Positions 1-10,083 of a stretch of DNA of 64,000 bases are shown here, one piece after another. A program made the translations under genes and the position numbers. How positions within the stretch are numbered: position 1 is the stretch's first letter; each line of letters opens with the position of its first letter. The notes under the pieces are model-generated. The model was given only the letters and a program-made list of their open reading frames with translations, did not search any database and was not told the origin of the DNA. The stretch lies in the NCBI RefSeq assembly GCF_022539505.1, contig NC_061510.1, positions 392,504,249-392,568,248 of the forward strand, written 5' to 3'. This DNA comes from Lolium rigidum. Lineage: Eukaryota > Streptophyta > Magnoliopsida > Poales > Poaceae.

Positions 1-1190
1 GTGGACTCGGGGAGGAACCCCCGTGTCCCGCAAATGGGTAAAGCCACCAGGGCCGCCCGTGGGATTTGATTTTGACGTAACCAAGACCGAACAAATCTTC
101 GACCTCCCGCTCAAGGAGAAACAAGCTTGACGATTCCCGAAGGTCTCAAGTTCCCCACGGCGAAAGAGCTAAACGGAAAGCCGTACCGCAAATTCCACAA
201 CTCGCTCTCCCATGCCACCAACGACCGCAGGGTGTGGCGTCGCACATCCAAGCGGCGATAGAGAAGGGGCGTCTAATTTTCAACCAGCACGCCATGAAGG
301 TCGACACCCAACACTTCCCCGCCGTTAACATGGTGGAAGTCACCTACCCCGAGGGCTGCCAGCCAGGTCCCTCGTTCGAGCATCAACATGGTAGGACCTC
401 GGGAACCATTCCGGCAAAGATGGAGATGAGGGCAGCTGCTCTCATAGCAAGGATACAGAGGAGGCCGCTCCACGCGATCGGCTCCGTCATGATGGCAAGC
501 GCTACGTCGCGAGGGAGAGGTGAAGAACATAAGATATCAACGGCCTCTCTCCGATCACCTCCTCAACAAATATGTGAGTCGGCATGACCAACGCCGACGG
601 TCCAATTATGATGATAGAGGAGATCGTCCCGGCTAGAGAAGCCGAAGACATCGTCGGCAGGATCGCGATGAGGAGGAGCACGAGCGCCGTGCCACGGAAA
701 CATCAAGGGAGCAAGATGACAACGCCGTACACCGGGACCGTCCCTTCTTCGTACACCGCCGGGATTCAGGAATGAGCCGATTGCCCACAATCGGCAATTG
801 CCCGTAATGCAACAAGAAGAAGAAGGAGGCAGCCAACGTGTCCGTGTTCGAGCGCCTAGGGCCTCTCCCGCCACAAAGCAAACGCGCCGAGTCACCTCGT
901 TGGGCAGATCTTGAGGATTCGTAAGACGAGGGAGAAGTAGAAGAAGACAGGTACCACCGGCCAAGGTGGTGCCCGGACGGACTCAGCCGTTCCCAAAAGC
1001 GCAGGGTTCGAGCGATTGCGCGGCCCGGAGGAAGCCGAAAGGTTGTACCCGCATACGCTAAGGAAGGCACGACCTGATCCGGCCGCAAAGGTTCAGCCGA
1101 ACCCCGGATGAAGAGGGTCGTCCACGGAAAATGGAGTGGCGCCCCAAACAAAGGAAAGCCGATGATGAGACATCGGCCGGCACAAACATG
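1..1190 (+). pseudogene. Decayed gag of a Ty3/Gypsy retrotransposon
   Basis: Gag would form the virus-like particle of an LTR retrotransposon. Conceptual translation hops between frames. Around 130-240 it reads IPEGLKFPTAKELNGKPYRK, then after a frameshift AAIEKGRLIFNQHAMKVDTQ (about 245-305), then Arg/Asp/Glu-rich charged stretches, PTIGNCP near 785 and VSVFERLGPLPPQ near 840. These phrases are familiar from gag proteins of grass Ty3/Gypsy elements (recalled, not searched). Stops and frameshifts occur throughout, so no product is expected. Homology fades near 1190 and no protease, RT, RNase H or integrase follows, so pol appears deleted and gag is joined directly to the 3' spacer. The upstream part lies outside the window. 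Confidence 0.75.
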
Positions 1191-1405
1191 GTACTTGTCT
1201 TGCCGACGCAGCTTAGTGCTCCACGACTCTACGGTGCACTCAAGGTGGACGACAGCAAGCGCATCAAGTCAGAGGTTGGGTTGGTTTTATCCAGCCTGAC
1301 CAAGTAGCAAGATCAAACCAATGAGCAAATCGGGCAAGGCTGATCCTTGTGATCGGCCCCAAAAATTATGAAGGGAACTTACAAAACCTTCACCGAGCAA
1401 GCGAC

Positions 1406-1850
1406 GTGGAAGCCGATTCCAGCAATCGGCCAAAATTAACCTCACCCACCATTCTCGCATCGGGTTCAACATGTTATCCAACAGAGCCGATACCATCAAT
1501 TCTCTTGACAGAATCGGCTCGGGGGGCACCCAGGTAGATAAAATACAAGGATATGCAACGGAAGCATCTCATCTTCTGGTGATGGGTATTGGAATATGGG
1601 GACCTTCAGTCAGCTCTCCAATGGATATGGAGGCCGATTCCAGCAATCGGCCAAAATTACCTTCACCACATGTTCTTCTTGCGTTCAACACCGTTCTACT
1701 GATCAGTGGCCACGTCGGCAGACGAGAGTCAGCATGGATTTTTGCGAAGCCGACGTGCAAGTACAGTGCCCTGGCTATCCATACGAGCCGATATCTGCAG
1801 TCATCCAGCAGGTATCGGCTCGGGGGGCATATAATCAGATGAACATGTGC
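1406..1850 (+). repeat. Two diverged tandem copies of a ~222-bp spacer unit
   Basis: Copy one starts at about 1408 and copy two at about 1630. Both begin with the imperfect palindrome GCCGATTCCAGCAATCGGCC and both run into a CTCGGGGGGCA-like motif about 110-190 bp later. The middle parts have diverged considerably, so this is an old duplication. Confidence 0.6.
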
Positions 1851-2602
1851 AGATAAACATGTGAGAACATACGTGCAATGAGACATTGGGGGCCGATTAA
1901 GAAAAATCGGCCAAAAAAAAAAAAAGAGGAACATCTTTGGAATAGCCGATGCAAGGGCATCGACTTCAGAATCAAGAAACAGCCGATGCGTAGTCATCGA
2001 CTCTAGTTGTGCGATGTTTATCAAGTCTCCACCAAATCCAGGATTTCCAATCTGTGGGGATAGTTCAGCTGAAACGGAAGATTATCGGCTGTCAGAGGAA
2101 GAAAAAGGATCGGCTGTGGCGCATTTTCTCTGACATTCTCGCCCGAGTAAGGCTCGGGGGGGCAGCAGGCCTAGTGGATACCCTTGTTTAAAGAACCGGT
2201 GGGGATACCATCGGCTGATCCTTCATTGCAACCTTCTTCACAATGATGGGTACTGAGAAAGATTATTGGGTTTGGTTGGAAAAGTTCAAAGGTTCTCCTG
2301 AAGATCCTGCATTTTCCACCAGATTTAGAAAATCATCAGCTGAAGAAGAGAAGAGTGAATTTCAAAGGGCCGATGCGGTGCGATCGGCTCATTACGCATT
2401 GGCAAAGGGGACGAATCGGCAAGGTCAGTAGAAGAGGGAATCGGCTCAATTAAACTCAGAAGGAATCGGCAAAATCAAAATTGGGGAAAAGTTCTTCATT
2501 GATTAGATGAGATTTCTTACATAAAGAGCTAATTGCTCTCAAAAGGGAAATACTAGGGGATCCATTGCCCCATCTACTACTACTGGCCCTATTCTAGAGG
2601 TC

Positions 2603-3226
2603 CTATCTATGGGCCATCACTGCCCTCGTCGTCGCCGTCGTCGCCACTATCGGCGCCGCTCCCGGCGGGCTCGTCGTCGCTCCAATGGCCGCCGACCGGG
2701 CCCTCGTTGTCTTCATCTTCTTCGTCGCCGTCGTCCTCGTCGCCGTCGAAGTCGCTAAGGTTGCCCGGCCAAGGGCGGAACCGCTTGGCCGGCGGCTCGT
2801 CGGAGGAGCTCTCGTCGTCGTCCTCCTCCTCCTCTCCTCGCTCCTCCTCCTCCCCGAAGAGGTGAAGTCGCAGGAGAAGCCGTCGTCGTCACTCTCCTCC
2901 TCCGTTTCCCCAACGGCGAGGAAGCGGAGGTCGCTCTCCCCGTCCGTCGAGGACCTGGTCGTCCTCGGACCAAATGGAGAAGTCGTGGTCCGACTCCTCC
3001 CCGGCCGCAATGGCGCGGCGGGTGTTCGCCGCGTGGACCTCTCGCCGGTTGTACTCCGGCGTCGGCTCACGGGATGTGGAAGATTGGCTGGAAGGATCCG
3101 ATGGAGCAGAGGAGGAAGAAGACATGGTGGTAGGAGGGCTTTTGGAGTGCTAATGCGGAGGAGATGCAGAGGAGAACTGTTCATGGCGGTTAAATAAAAG
3201 GGGATATAGTGGAAATTCAATGCCAC
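2603..3226 (-). pseudogene. Antisense ORF between pol position and 3' LTR of the Gypsy element
   Basis: A GC-rich minus-strand coding-like segment starts at an ATG near 3183 (MNSSPLHLLRISTPKALLPP). After a frame change it continues as MSSSSSAPSDPSSQSSTSRE, then PTPEYNRREVHAANTRRAI and an acidic DHDFSIWSEDDQVLD stretch (2889-3125), and then breaks up. Extra antisense ORFs in this position are established knowledge for plant Ty3/Gypsy elements of the Tat lineage (the Grande, RIRE2 and Ogre group). The encoded protein has no known function. Here it is frameshifted at least once, and the 207-residue open frame covering the whole stretch is partly an out-of-frame reading. Its position fits the decayed gag upstream and the LTR downstream. 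Confidence 0.6.
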
Positions 3227-3383
3227 AGCAGTTTCCGAGGAAGTGGTGCCTAAAAAAAAAAAAAAACCGCCGCATCACGCGGAGAAGTTGAGAAGGCAGG
3301 ACATCATGATGAAGGATACCGCAACGGTTCCGTCACGACATGACCCTTCTGGAGGAAACAGCAGTGGTTTTGAAATTATCATT

Positions 3384-3401
3384 ACCAAAACCAGGGGGGC
3401 A
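3384..3401 (+). promoter_or_regulatory. Polypurine tract before the 3' LTR
   Basis: The sequence ACCAGGGGGGCA stands immediately before the TGTGTTATC start of the LTR. This is the expected place for plus-strand DNA priming. Similar G-rich motifs at about 1517, 1820 and 2153 are not followed by an LTR. Confidence 0.65.
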
Positions 3402-6400
3402 TGTGTTATCACCGGATTTTGGCTAATCGTGAGGTGGGCCGCGATCAAGATGCGCTCGAAGAAATATATATAGGAGGAATACATGAATCGGCCTTTTATA
3501 CCAAGATGGGCTTAATTGCCCTTGTATCTGTAACATATTAGATCGCATCTTAGTTTAGAGATAGAAACTTACTCGTGCACGGTTTAGTGCACGCCCACGT
3601 TAGAAAGTCCGCTGGACTATAAATATGGAAAACGCTTGTAATCGAGCGACCGATCACGCCCTCCGATCGGTCGTCCCGACTGCGCGCGCCGATTCCTCCT
3701 TGCAGGCTCGTTGGTGCTTGGGACAGTCTGCAGTCTGCTTTCTCCTGGCGCGCGCGTGGGCCCAAATTCTCCAAATCATGTCGCATCTGCACTACGCATT
3801 CGCTTTTTGACCTGTATAGAGTAGCTGGCGTGGAGGGAAAGGCACATGCTATTACTGAGAGCTACCATTGCTGCATGTAGTACTAGTGGGAATAGATAGG
3901 ACGAGGCCAAAAGCATCAACGTGCCAATACATCCATTGATTACATGAGTGCATTGATTACCTGCAGGTGACGCCTGAGGCTTAATCTATGTAGCCAAAAA
4001 AAAAAAAAAATGAAAACACTTGGACTCGGTGCACCAATCAGGGCGAGCTTCGATCAGCCATCTTAGACACGTTCGTCTTGCCCAATATATTTTCGCATAA
4101 CTATCTACTTTGGTTTTCGTGCCTACAAAAATTATGTTGTGATCATGCTGCTCAAAAACTTTCGGATGCTTAAAAATGTTGTGATCATGCGCTATAAAAG
4201 GGTGGAGGTGTAGCCCGTCGAACATGACCACCAACACCTGGATTTCAAAGGTGCCGAGGAAGACGGCTCCATGTGAGATGTTGCAAGGTTTACATGTGTT
4301 TGTTATAAGTTAGCGTTTTCCTCGTATTTTATGAAGTTGCACATGTGCTTTCAAAATGTAACAAACTTGTAAAAGTTTTGTTACAAATGCACATACAGTA
4401 TGTTACAATAGTTTTGGATATTTCCTACAAATTTTGTATTCCGCAGATTTATCCCGACGTTGTCTACATGTTTTTAGTTTGTACAAACATGTAAAATTTT
4501 GTTGGGAAACACAAACGAGATGTTGCAATGTTTTTTGGGCATTTACTACAAGTTTTGTTGTTATCAACTTTTATGTTGCATAAGAAATTTAAAAATGTAA
4601 CGTGTGTGTATTATTGTTGTTGTAAATTCAGACCATATGTTGCAACATTTTCTATGCATTTGCTACAAGTTGATTTTTTCCCACAAATTTTTATGTTGCC
4701 TACGTGCTCCCAAGATGTTGTAAACACTCGTGGTTTTTGTTGTAAAAGTATTGATATTATACTATAAACATACAATTATTTCGAAATCGAGCATTTCCAA
4801 TGTTTTGTTGTGATTTTTTTCTAAAATTCTACATACCTATTTTGTTGTTGTAAAGAAAAAAATGCTACAAAAATACAATAATTTTACTCCGTATTTATAT
4901 TATTTTCCCTTTCGATAATTCTTGTAACACACTTGTATACTTTTTATTGTGAAGTCACACACGAGATGTTGTATAGTATTCTGGGCTTTTGGTTACAAGT
5001 TTATTTATTTTCTAAGATTTTTAATGTTTACTCGCTTTTCAAAATGTTGTAAACAAATGGTATTTTTATTATAATCGATTATTATTATTTTTGAAATAAT
5101 TTGTGATATTTTCGCAAATGGACGTCCAGACAATTTTTTTTTGGATAACCACCTTTTGTTGTACTCGTATTATTTTTAAAATCGTTTAAATTTTTTATAT
5201 GTTTTGTAAAATCTTTTCTTAAAAATATTGAGAGAAATTGTTGTAATTGTATACTGTTTTTATGTGCGTGACATATTTTCAGAAAAAAAGCAGGGAAAGT
5301 TCGGTGTGGCTCACTAATTCATGTGAGTAAGAGAGAGCAGCATGTACCATCGATCCAAAAGTAACTCACTGTGGGGTCTACCGGTCTAGGATGGGATAGA
5401 ACATGCATGAGATAGAGGAGAATGGTAACAACAGCGTAGTACATGGTGGGCTCCACCCATTGGCCAAGGCCAGCACACCCACTCAAGGCGGCAGCAGCGT
5501 GAAAGTGGCAACAGCAGCGTGAAAGCGACATCACTTCCCGTCTGACATGGTGCAGTAACTGAAAGCGACGTGCCTAAATTTGGATGATTTCTGGCCGTGC
5601 GATGCTAATCGGAGGGAAGCGGAAGCAACCGATTTTAGCTCGAGAATCCGGCGACCGACGCATAGCGCGTGCCTGAAAATATGTACCTAGGGTTTATGGA
5701 ATAAACAACAACTCACGTTCAACCCAAAACAAAACAATCTCGGTGCATCGCCAACTCCTTCGTCTCGAGGGTTTCTATCAGGTAAGCGACATGCTGCCTA
5801 GATCGCATCTTGCGATCTAGGCAAGACAAGCCCCACGTTGTTCATGCGTTGCTCGTATCGAAGCGCTTTTGATGGCGAGCAACGTAGTTATCATAGATGT
5901 GTTAGGGTTAGCATTGTTCTTCGTTTAAGCAAGCTTACGTAGTGCAACCCTTGCATATCTAGCCGCCCTCACACCCATCTCGGGTGTGGGGCGGCACCCC
6001 GCTTGATCATTATTTAGTAGATCCGATCCGTTACGATTGCTCCTTGTTCTACAAGGATTAGTTTAATATCCGTAATAGTTAGGCCTTACAAAGGGGGAGG
6101 ATCCAAAGGCACGTAGGGTGGCGTTCGCAAGTCCTAAACAGGATGTTCCGAGGATCAACTTCATGTTGGTTTTTAGGCCTTGTTTAGGATCGGCTTACGA
6201 GCACCGTGCGTGGCCGCGAGGCCCAACCTCGGAGTAGGATGATCCGATTATGCGGTGAAAACACTAAATCGTCGTAGATCTAATTAGCTTTATCTTGATC
6301 AAGCAGGACCACCAAGTATTCGTGCACCCCGTACGAATCATGGGTGGATCGGCTCTTTGAGCCGATTCACAGGATAACCTGAGAGCCGATCGAGGCTCGT

Positions 6401-6631
6401 ATTTAACGTTTACATGTATGCCCCGCAGAAACTAAGCGAGGCATCCCCATCACCTTCCCGACCAGGTATAGGTCGGGTGGCACGCCCTTGCACTTCGCAT
6501 CGCCGCGTGTGACCAGAAGAGCATTGCGGGCCGTCGCTCGGAGGGGTCTCAGCCAGCCGCAGCTCTAGGCTCTTCCCGGCTCTACGGTGTTGACAAGGCC
6601 GCTGCCCGCCGGTGGGTTTTGGCAGTCAACA
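3402..6631 (+). mobile_element. 3' LTR of the Gypsy element, split by a 2-kb insertion
   Basis: The LTR starts TGTGTTATC after the polypurine tract and ends GCAGTCAACA, giving TGT...ACA ends. Removing the insertion at 3628-5676 leaves about 1,174 bp (3402-3627 plus one target copy and 5684-6631). The rejoined sequence contains a TATA-like ACTATAAATATG directly followed by TACCTAGGG, so the insertion sits at the likely promoter. The U5 side contains a CTAGATCGCA/TGCGATCTAG hairpin near 5800. The 5' LTR lies outside the window, so the element's target-site duplication cannot be checked. Confidence 0.75.
3628..5676. mobile_element. Unclassified ~2.05-kb insertion at the LTR TATA region
   Basis: AAATATG occurs at 3621-3627 and again at 5677-5683, and removing the DNA between them restores a continuous LTR. 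The insert begins GAAAACGCTTG and ends CGCGTGCCTGA. It has no clear terminal inverted repeats. Its middle (about 4260-5270) is AT-rich and repeats a diverged phrase of the type TGTTGCAAnnTTTT...TGCTACAAGTT many times. The flanks are GC-richer. A Mutator-like or other DNA element is possible given a 7-10 bp duplication with mismatches. No transposase was seen. Confidence 0.6.
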
Positions 6632-8234
6632 ATATCACATATCATATGTGCGTGTTAGCTATCTGGGAATCCCTGCGGCTTCCTGCTCTGTCCCGCTGAA
6701 TCCGCTGGAAAGTGACCGGATTTGAACTAGGGGTACACTTTCCCGTCGCTCAATAAATTCTGGGAAAAATGTTTTTAGGTCTACAACTCATCACTTTATG
6801 TGCTAAATTTTTTCCGTTTAGCACGATGGTGAACGGGTGCACCAGCGCGCCCGGTACGGCCATACCGCATCTCCGTGGGGGCCCGTTTTGGCCGGATGGC
6901 AATTTAAACTAAGTTAGAAAATCCCTTGGAGCCGCATGGCGTCATTTTATGTGTCCTAGTAACCACTCCAAAAGACGGAATTAGGATAAAACAATTATTT
7001 TGGAAAACCCTTCACAAACAGAGCTATCACGTTCGGAGTTCTAGGGCTTTTAGGGCAAATTAGTACGAAACGGTTCGTGACACCGCATAGTTTGTCGAAC
7101 GAGGCCATATTTGGCACGTGCGTAGTCCCTGGGATGGGAAGCAATGCCCCGGAAGCGGATTTTCAATCCGACCCATGGCCGATGGTTTTTTCATTTTCGG
7201 GGTGCCAAAACGGGTTTTTTTTGTGAACCAGCTACATGAGGCGTATTTTTGTATTGCGCGAGACCTCCGTGTACTAGTAGGACACCGCCTCCGCACCACA
7301 TATCACATGCCATATGTGCGTTCTAGCTATCTGGAAATCCCTGCGGCTTCCTGTTGTGTCCCGCCGAATCCGCTGGAAAGTGACCGGATTAGAACTAGGG
7401 GTACACTTTCCGTCGCTCAATAAATTCCGGGAAAAATATTTTTAGGTCTACAACACATCAATTTATGTGCTAAATTTTTTCCGTTTAGCGCGATGGTGAA
7501 CGGGTGCACCAGCAGGCCCGGTACGGCCATACCGCATCTCCGTGGGGGCCCGTTTTGGCCGGATGGCAATTTAAACTAAGTTAGAAAACCCCTTGGAGCC
7601 GCAAGGCTTCATTTTTTGTGTCCTAGTAACCACTCCAAAAATTGGAATTAGGATACGGCAATTATTTTGGAAAACCCTTCACAAACAGAGCTATCACGTC
7701 CGGAGTTCTGTGGCTTTTAGGGCAAATGAGTAGAAAACGGCCTGTGACACCGCATAGTTTGTCGGAACGAGGCCATATTTGGCACATGCGTGGTCCCTGG
7801 GAAGTAAGGCATGGCCCCGGGAGCGGATTTCCAATCCGACCCATGGGCGATGGTTTTTTCATTCGGGGTGTCAAAACAAGTTTTTTTTGTGAAGCAGCTA
7901 CATGAGGCGTATTTTAGTATTGCGCGAGACCTCCGCGTAGTGGTAGGACACCGCCTCCGCACCACATATCACATGCCATATGTGCGTGCTAGCTATCTGG
8001 AAATCCCTGCGGCTTCTTGCGGTGTCCCGCCAAATCCGCTGGAAACTAACCGAATTTGAACTAGGGGTACACTTTCCGTCGCTCAATAAATTCCGCGAAA
8101 AATGTTTTTAGGTCTATAACACATCACTTTATGTGCTAATTTTTTTCCGTTTAGCATGTTGGCGAACGGTGCACCAGCGCGTCCGGTACGGCCATTTCGC
8201 ATCTCCCGAGGGGACCGTTTTGGCCAGATGGCAA
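6632..8234. repeat. Tandem repeat, ~667-bp monomer, about 2.4 copies
   Basis: Monomer landmarks recur regularly. CGTGTTAGCTATCTGG-like sequence lies at 6651, 7319 and 7985, giving periods of 668 and 666 bp. The matching block runs through GACCGGATT, AACGGGTGCACCAGC and the GGATGGCAA phrase, with a few percent divergence and small indels. The third copy stops near 8234. The Gypsy LTR ends exactly where the array begins, so the element probably inserted into this array. Open frames inside (for example 7118-7423 and 7811-8059) are copies of each other and show no recognisable protein. Whether this is a satellite or a short local duplication cannot be told from the window. Confidence 0.8.
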
Positions 8235-9057
8235 GCTGGACGTCATATTTGGATTACTCTAATTTTTAGGTTCAAATGATGATATGGATGTTATATTTAG
8301 ATTCCTCTCATTTTTCTGATCGATTTAGACATATTATTTGTGGAATTTCAGTTTTTCGATTTAAAGATATTAATTATTCCATATTAAATAGAAAAAAACC
8401 AAAAAATAAAATTATTTCATTGTTATTTGAATTCAATATTATTATTCATTGTTACTTATATATTCATTGTTGTTGACTTAAGTAATTTTTTGAAATTCAA
8501 AAATAAAGAGTTGTGACATCACGGTCCAAGGGTTAATAAGGTTGATAGACTATTATTATCAGTCAGGTGTCAATTCTTTAAGGGAAGCTCATCCGAATGG
8601 AACCAAAAAGTTAAGCGTGCTAAGGTTGGAGTAGTGTGAGGATGGGTGACCGGCTGGGAAGTTTAACCATGATTGTAATTTTAGCTAGGATTAAGTGTAC
8701 TTAGAGTTAAAAGTGTATGGGTGAAAGATAAACAAGTAAAAAAAAGAAAAAAAATGGTGTAAAAAAAATTAAAATTTGAAAAATTTTAAAACTCTATGCC
8801 GACGGCAAAGCCCTCGGCATATAAAAAAAATATTATTTTTTGAATTTTTTTTTGAATTTTTTTTGGAAAAATGAAAATTCAAATTTTTAAAATTTGTATG
8901 CCGACGGTTTTGCCGTCGGCGTAGCGTGCTACGCCGAGGGCCGGGCTACGCCGACGCCATACGCCAAGGGCTGCCGTCGGCGTAGCCTACGCCGAGGGCC
9001 AGGTGTGGCTACGCCGAGGGCAGCTGGCCGTCGGCGTATGCGTCCATTCCTGTAGTG
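8235..9057. mobile_element. Right-end fragment of a CACTA transposon
   Basis: The fragment ends CCATTCCTGTAGTG at 9057, the reverse complement of a CACTACAGGAATGG terminal repeat. Subterminal repeats typical of CACTA elements fill 8797-9045: GCCGACGGC, CCGTCGGCGTA and TACGCCGAGG occur in both orientations. The 5' side is AT-rich and has no CACTACAGG start before the tandem array, so the left end is missing. A 5S-rRNA-like segment lies at 8608-8662. Confidence 0.75.
8608..8662 (+). other. 5S-rRNA-like segment with internal Pol III control region
   Basis: These 55 bases align without gaps to the internal control region of plant 5S rRNA. AAGTTAAGCGTGC matches box A, and GGATGGGTGACC followed by CTGGGAAGT matches box C. 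The central part has diverged (TAAGGTTGGAGTAGTGTGA). The 5' and 3' portions of a full 120-nt 5S gene are not recognisable, so this is a derived fragment, not a functional rRNA gene. 5S-derived sequence is established in Cassandra TRIM elements and some SINEs. Here it lies inside a CACTA end. Confidence 0.75.
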
Positions 9058-9098
9058 ATTTTCTATCATCACCAAATCCGGTACCAGTAAGGCCAGCT

Positions 9099-9308
9099 TC
9101 ACAGTGGAGATGAATGAGGACTGGCTTCTTTGTTTTCTATGTTGTTGTTTTCGAGCAATGAAGTGTCGAGAGGATTGATAAAAGAGAGAAGTCTCTCTTC
9201 CATCAGTTTTCGCAGGAGTATGGTAACCAGGATGCATTCGTCCAATTCCAAGTTTCCAACCTGAATTTCTAAGGACCCGCTATTATTCATTGCCTCAACC
9301 ATGTGTTC
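9099..9308 (-). pseudogene. Possible terminal exon fragment of an unrecognised gene
   Basis: On the minus strand a pyrimidine/AT-rich TAATTAACAG at 9309-9318 looks like a splice acceptor. It is followed by an open frame EHMVEAMNNSGSLEIQVGNL that continues through LLRKLMEERLLSFINPLDTS and ends ASPHSSPL-stop. Composition is protein-like, unlike the AT-rich surroundings. I do not recognise the family. It could be a captured exon or chance. It lies just outside the CACTA end at 9057. Confidence 0.35.
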
Positions 9309-10083
9309 CTGTTAATTACATGAAAACGTAGTCCAAGTTACATTATGAGGACGGAGATATGCCTAGAATTACCAATTCTGGGGGGAGATATTTTTATATT
9401 GTGTAGGTACTCATTGCAACTTTGCAACGGCTGGGGTTTGTTTATTAGTACAACAATATTACATAATATTACAGTTTATGCTGAGATAATATATCCTTTA
9501 ATCCAAGAATTGAATTTTAGAATTATGTCATTGTTTTTTTGCAAGAAACTAGTGGGAATTAGTTGGCACAATATTTTATCACAATCATCATTTTTACATT
9601 TCCTATTGATATATCATAGCATTTTAAACCAACTTCGTTGCAGCAACTCACATGGTACCATCTAGTTCGGTAAATTAGCTGGTGCATCATGGTGTCTAGC
9701 CACCATACCATATAGATAGATATATATATGTATTCTCATTCATATCAGCAAATTATCAGAGGATTGATGTGTGTGTGTGTGTGTGTGGGTGGATAAATAC
9801 TTCCTACCCCTGGATGTAGTTACACCCATATCTAATATACTACCATACGGAAGTATGTGCGATACTTTATTTGTTTGAGTATGTTCTTACACTATATCTA
9901 AAATAATCTAAACCAAGTTTGGTGAACAAATGCAAGTGAGTATTTACTTTGACTATATAGCCGAAATACATGCATATGTATACGTAAAAAATGAGTCTAC
10001 CTAAAAAAATGTACATATTGCCTACAAAGTATTATATATACTACCAGAATAGTCCTATATACTTCATACTACATGTACATACT
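9309..10083. other. AT-rich intergenic DNA, no gene seen
   Basis: The stretch has low-complexity AT-rich sequence, a TG dinucleotide run at about 9766-9788 and a TATA run near 9718-9728. GATGTAGTTACACCC near 9813 echoes a palindromic motif at 13330-13365 on the other side of the 3.2-kb LTR. This suggests both flanks may belong to one older small element. Confidence 0.5.
9765..9790. repeat. (TG)n microsatellite
   Basis: An uninterrupted TG dinucleotide run of roughly 11 units. Confidence 0.85.

Larger units (their letters stand above)
1191..3401 (+). mobile_element. 3' internal spacer of the Gypsy element, rich in AATCGGC/GCCGATT words
   Basis: This is the stretch between the broken gag and the 3' LTR. 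The short words AATCGGC, GCCGAT and ATCGGCT recur many times on both strands. A unit of about 222 bp is duplicated: GCCGATTCCAGCAATCGGCC occurs near 1410 and again near 1632, each followed by CAAAATTA. The G-rich phrase CTCGGGGGG occurs near 1517, 1820 and 2153, each time resembling a polypurine tract. An antisense ORF occupies 2603-3226. No pol domain was recognised. Confidence 0.7.

Noticed and set aside
633..1151. 172-residue minus-strand open frame
   Set aside because: It is the antisense shadow of the decayed gag, which accounts for the sequence.
7118..8086. Several 60-100-residue frames in the tandem array
   Set aside because: They are repeated copies of the same monomer sequence and change frame between monomers, so they do not indicate a gene.
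8577..8700. Functional 5S rRNA gene
   Set aside because: Only the internal control region is recognisable. The 5' and 3' thirds of 5S rRNA are absent and the middle is diverged.
9345..9665. 106-residue plus-strand frame
   Set aside because: It lies in AT-rich sequence, is rich in Ile/Leu/Phe/Ser as expected from composition, and no domain or splice context was recognised.
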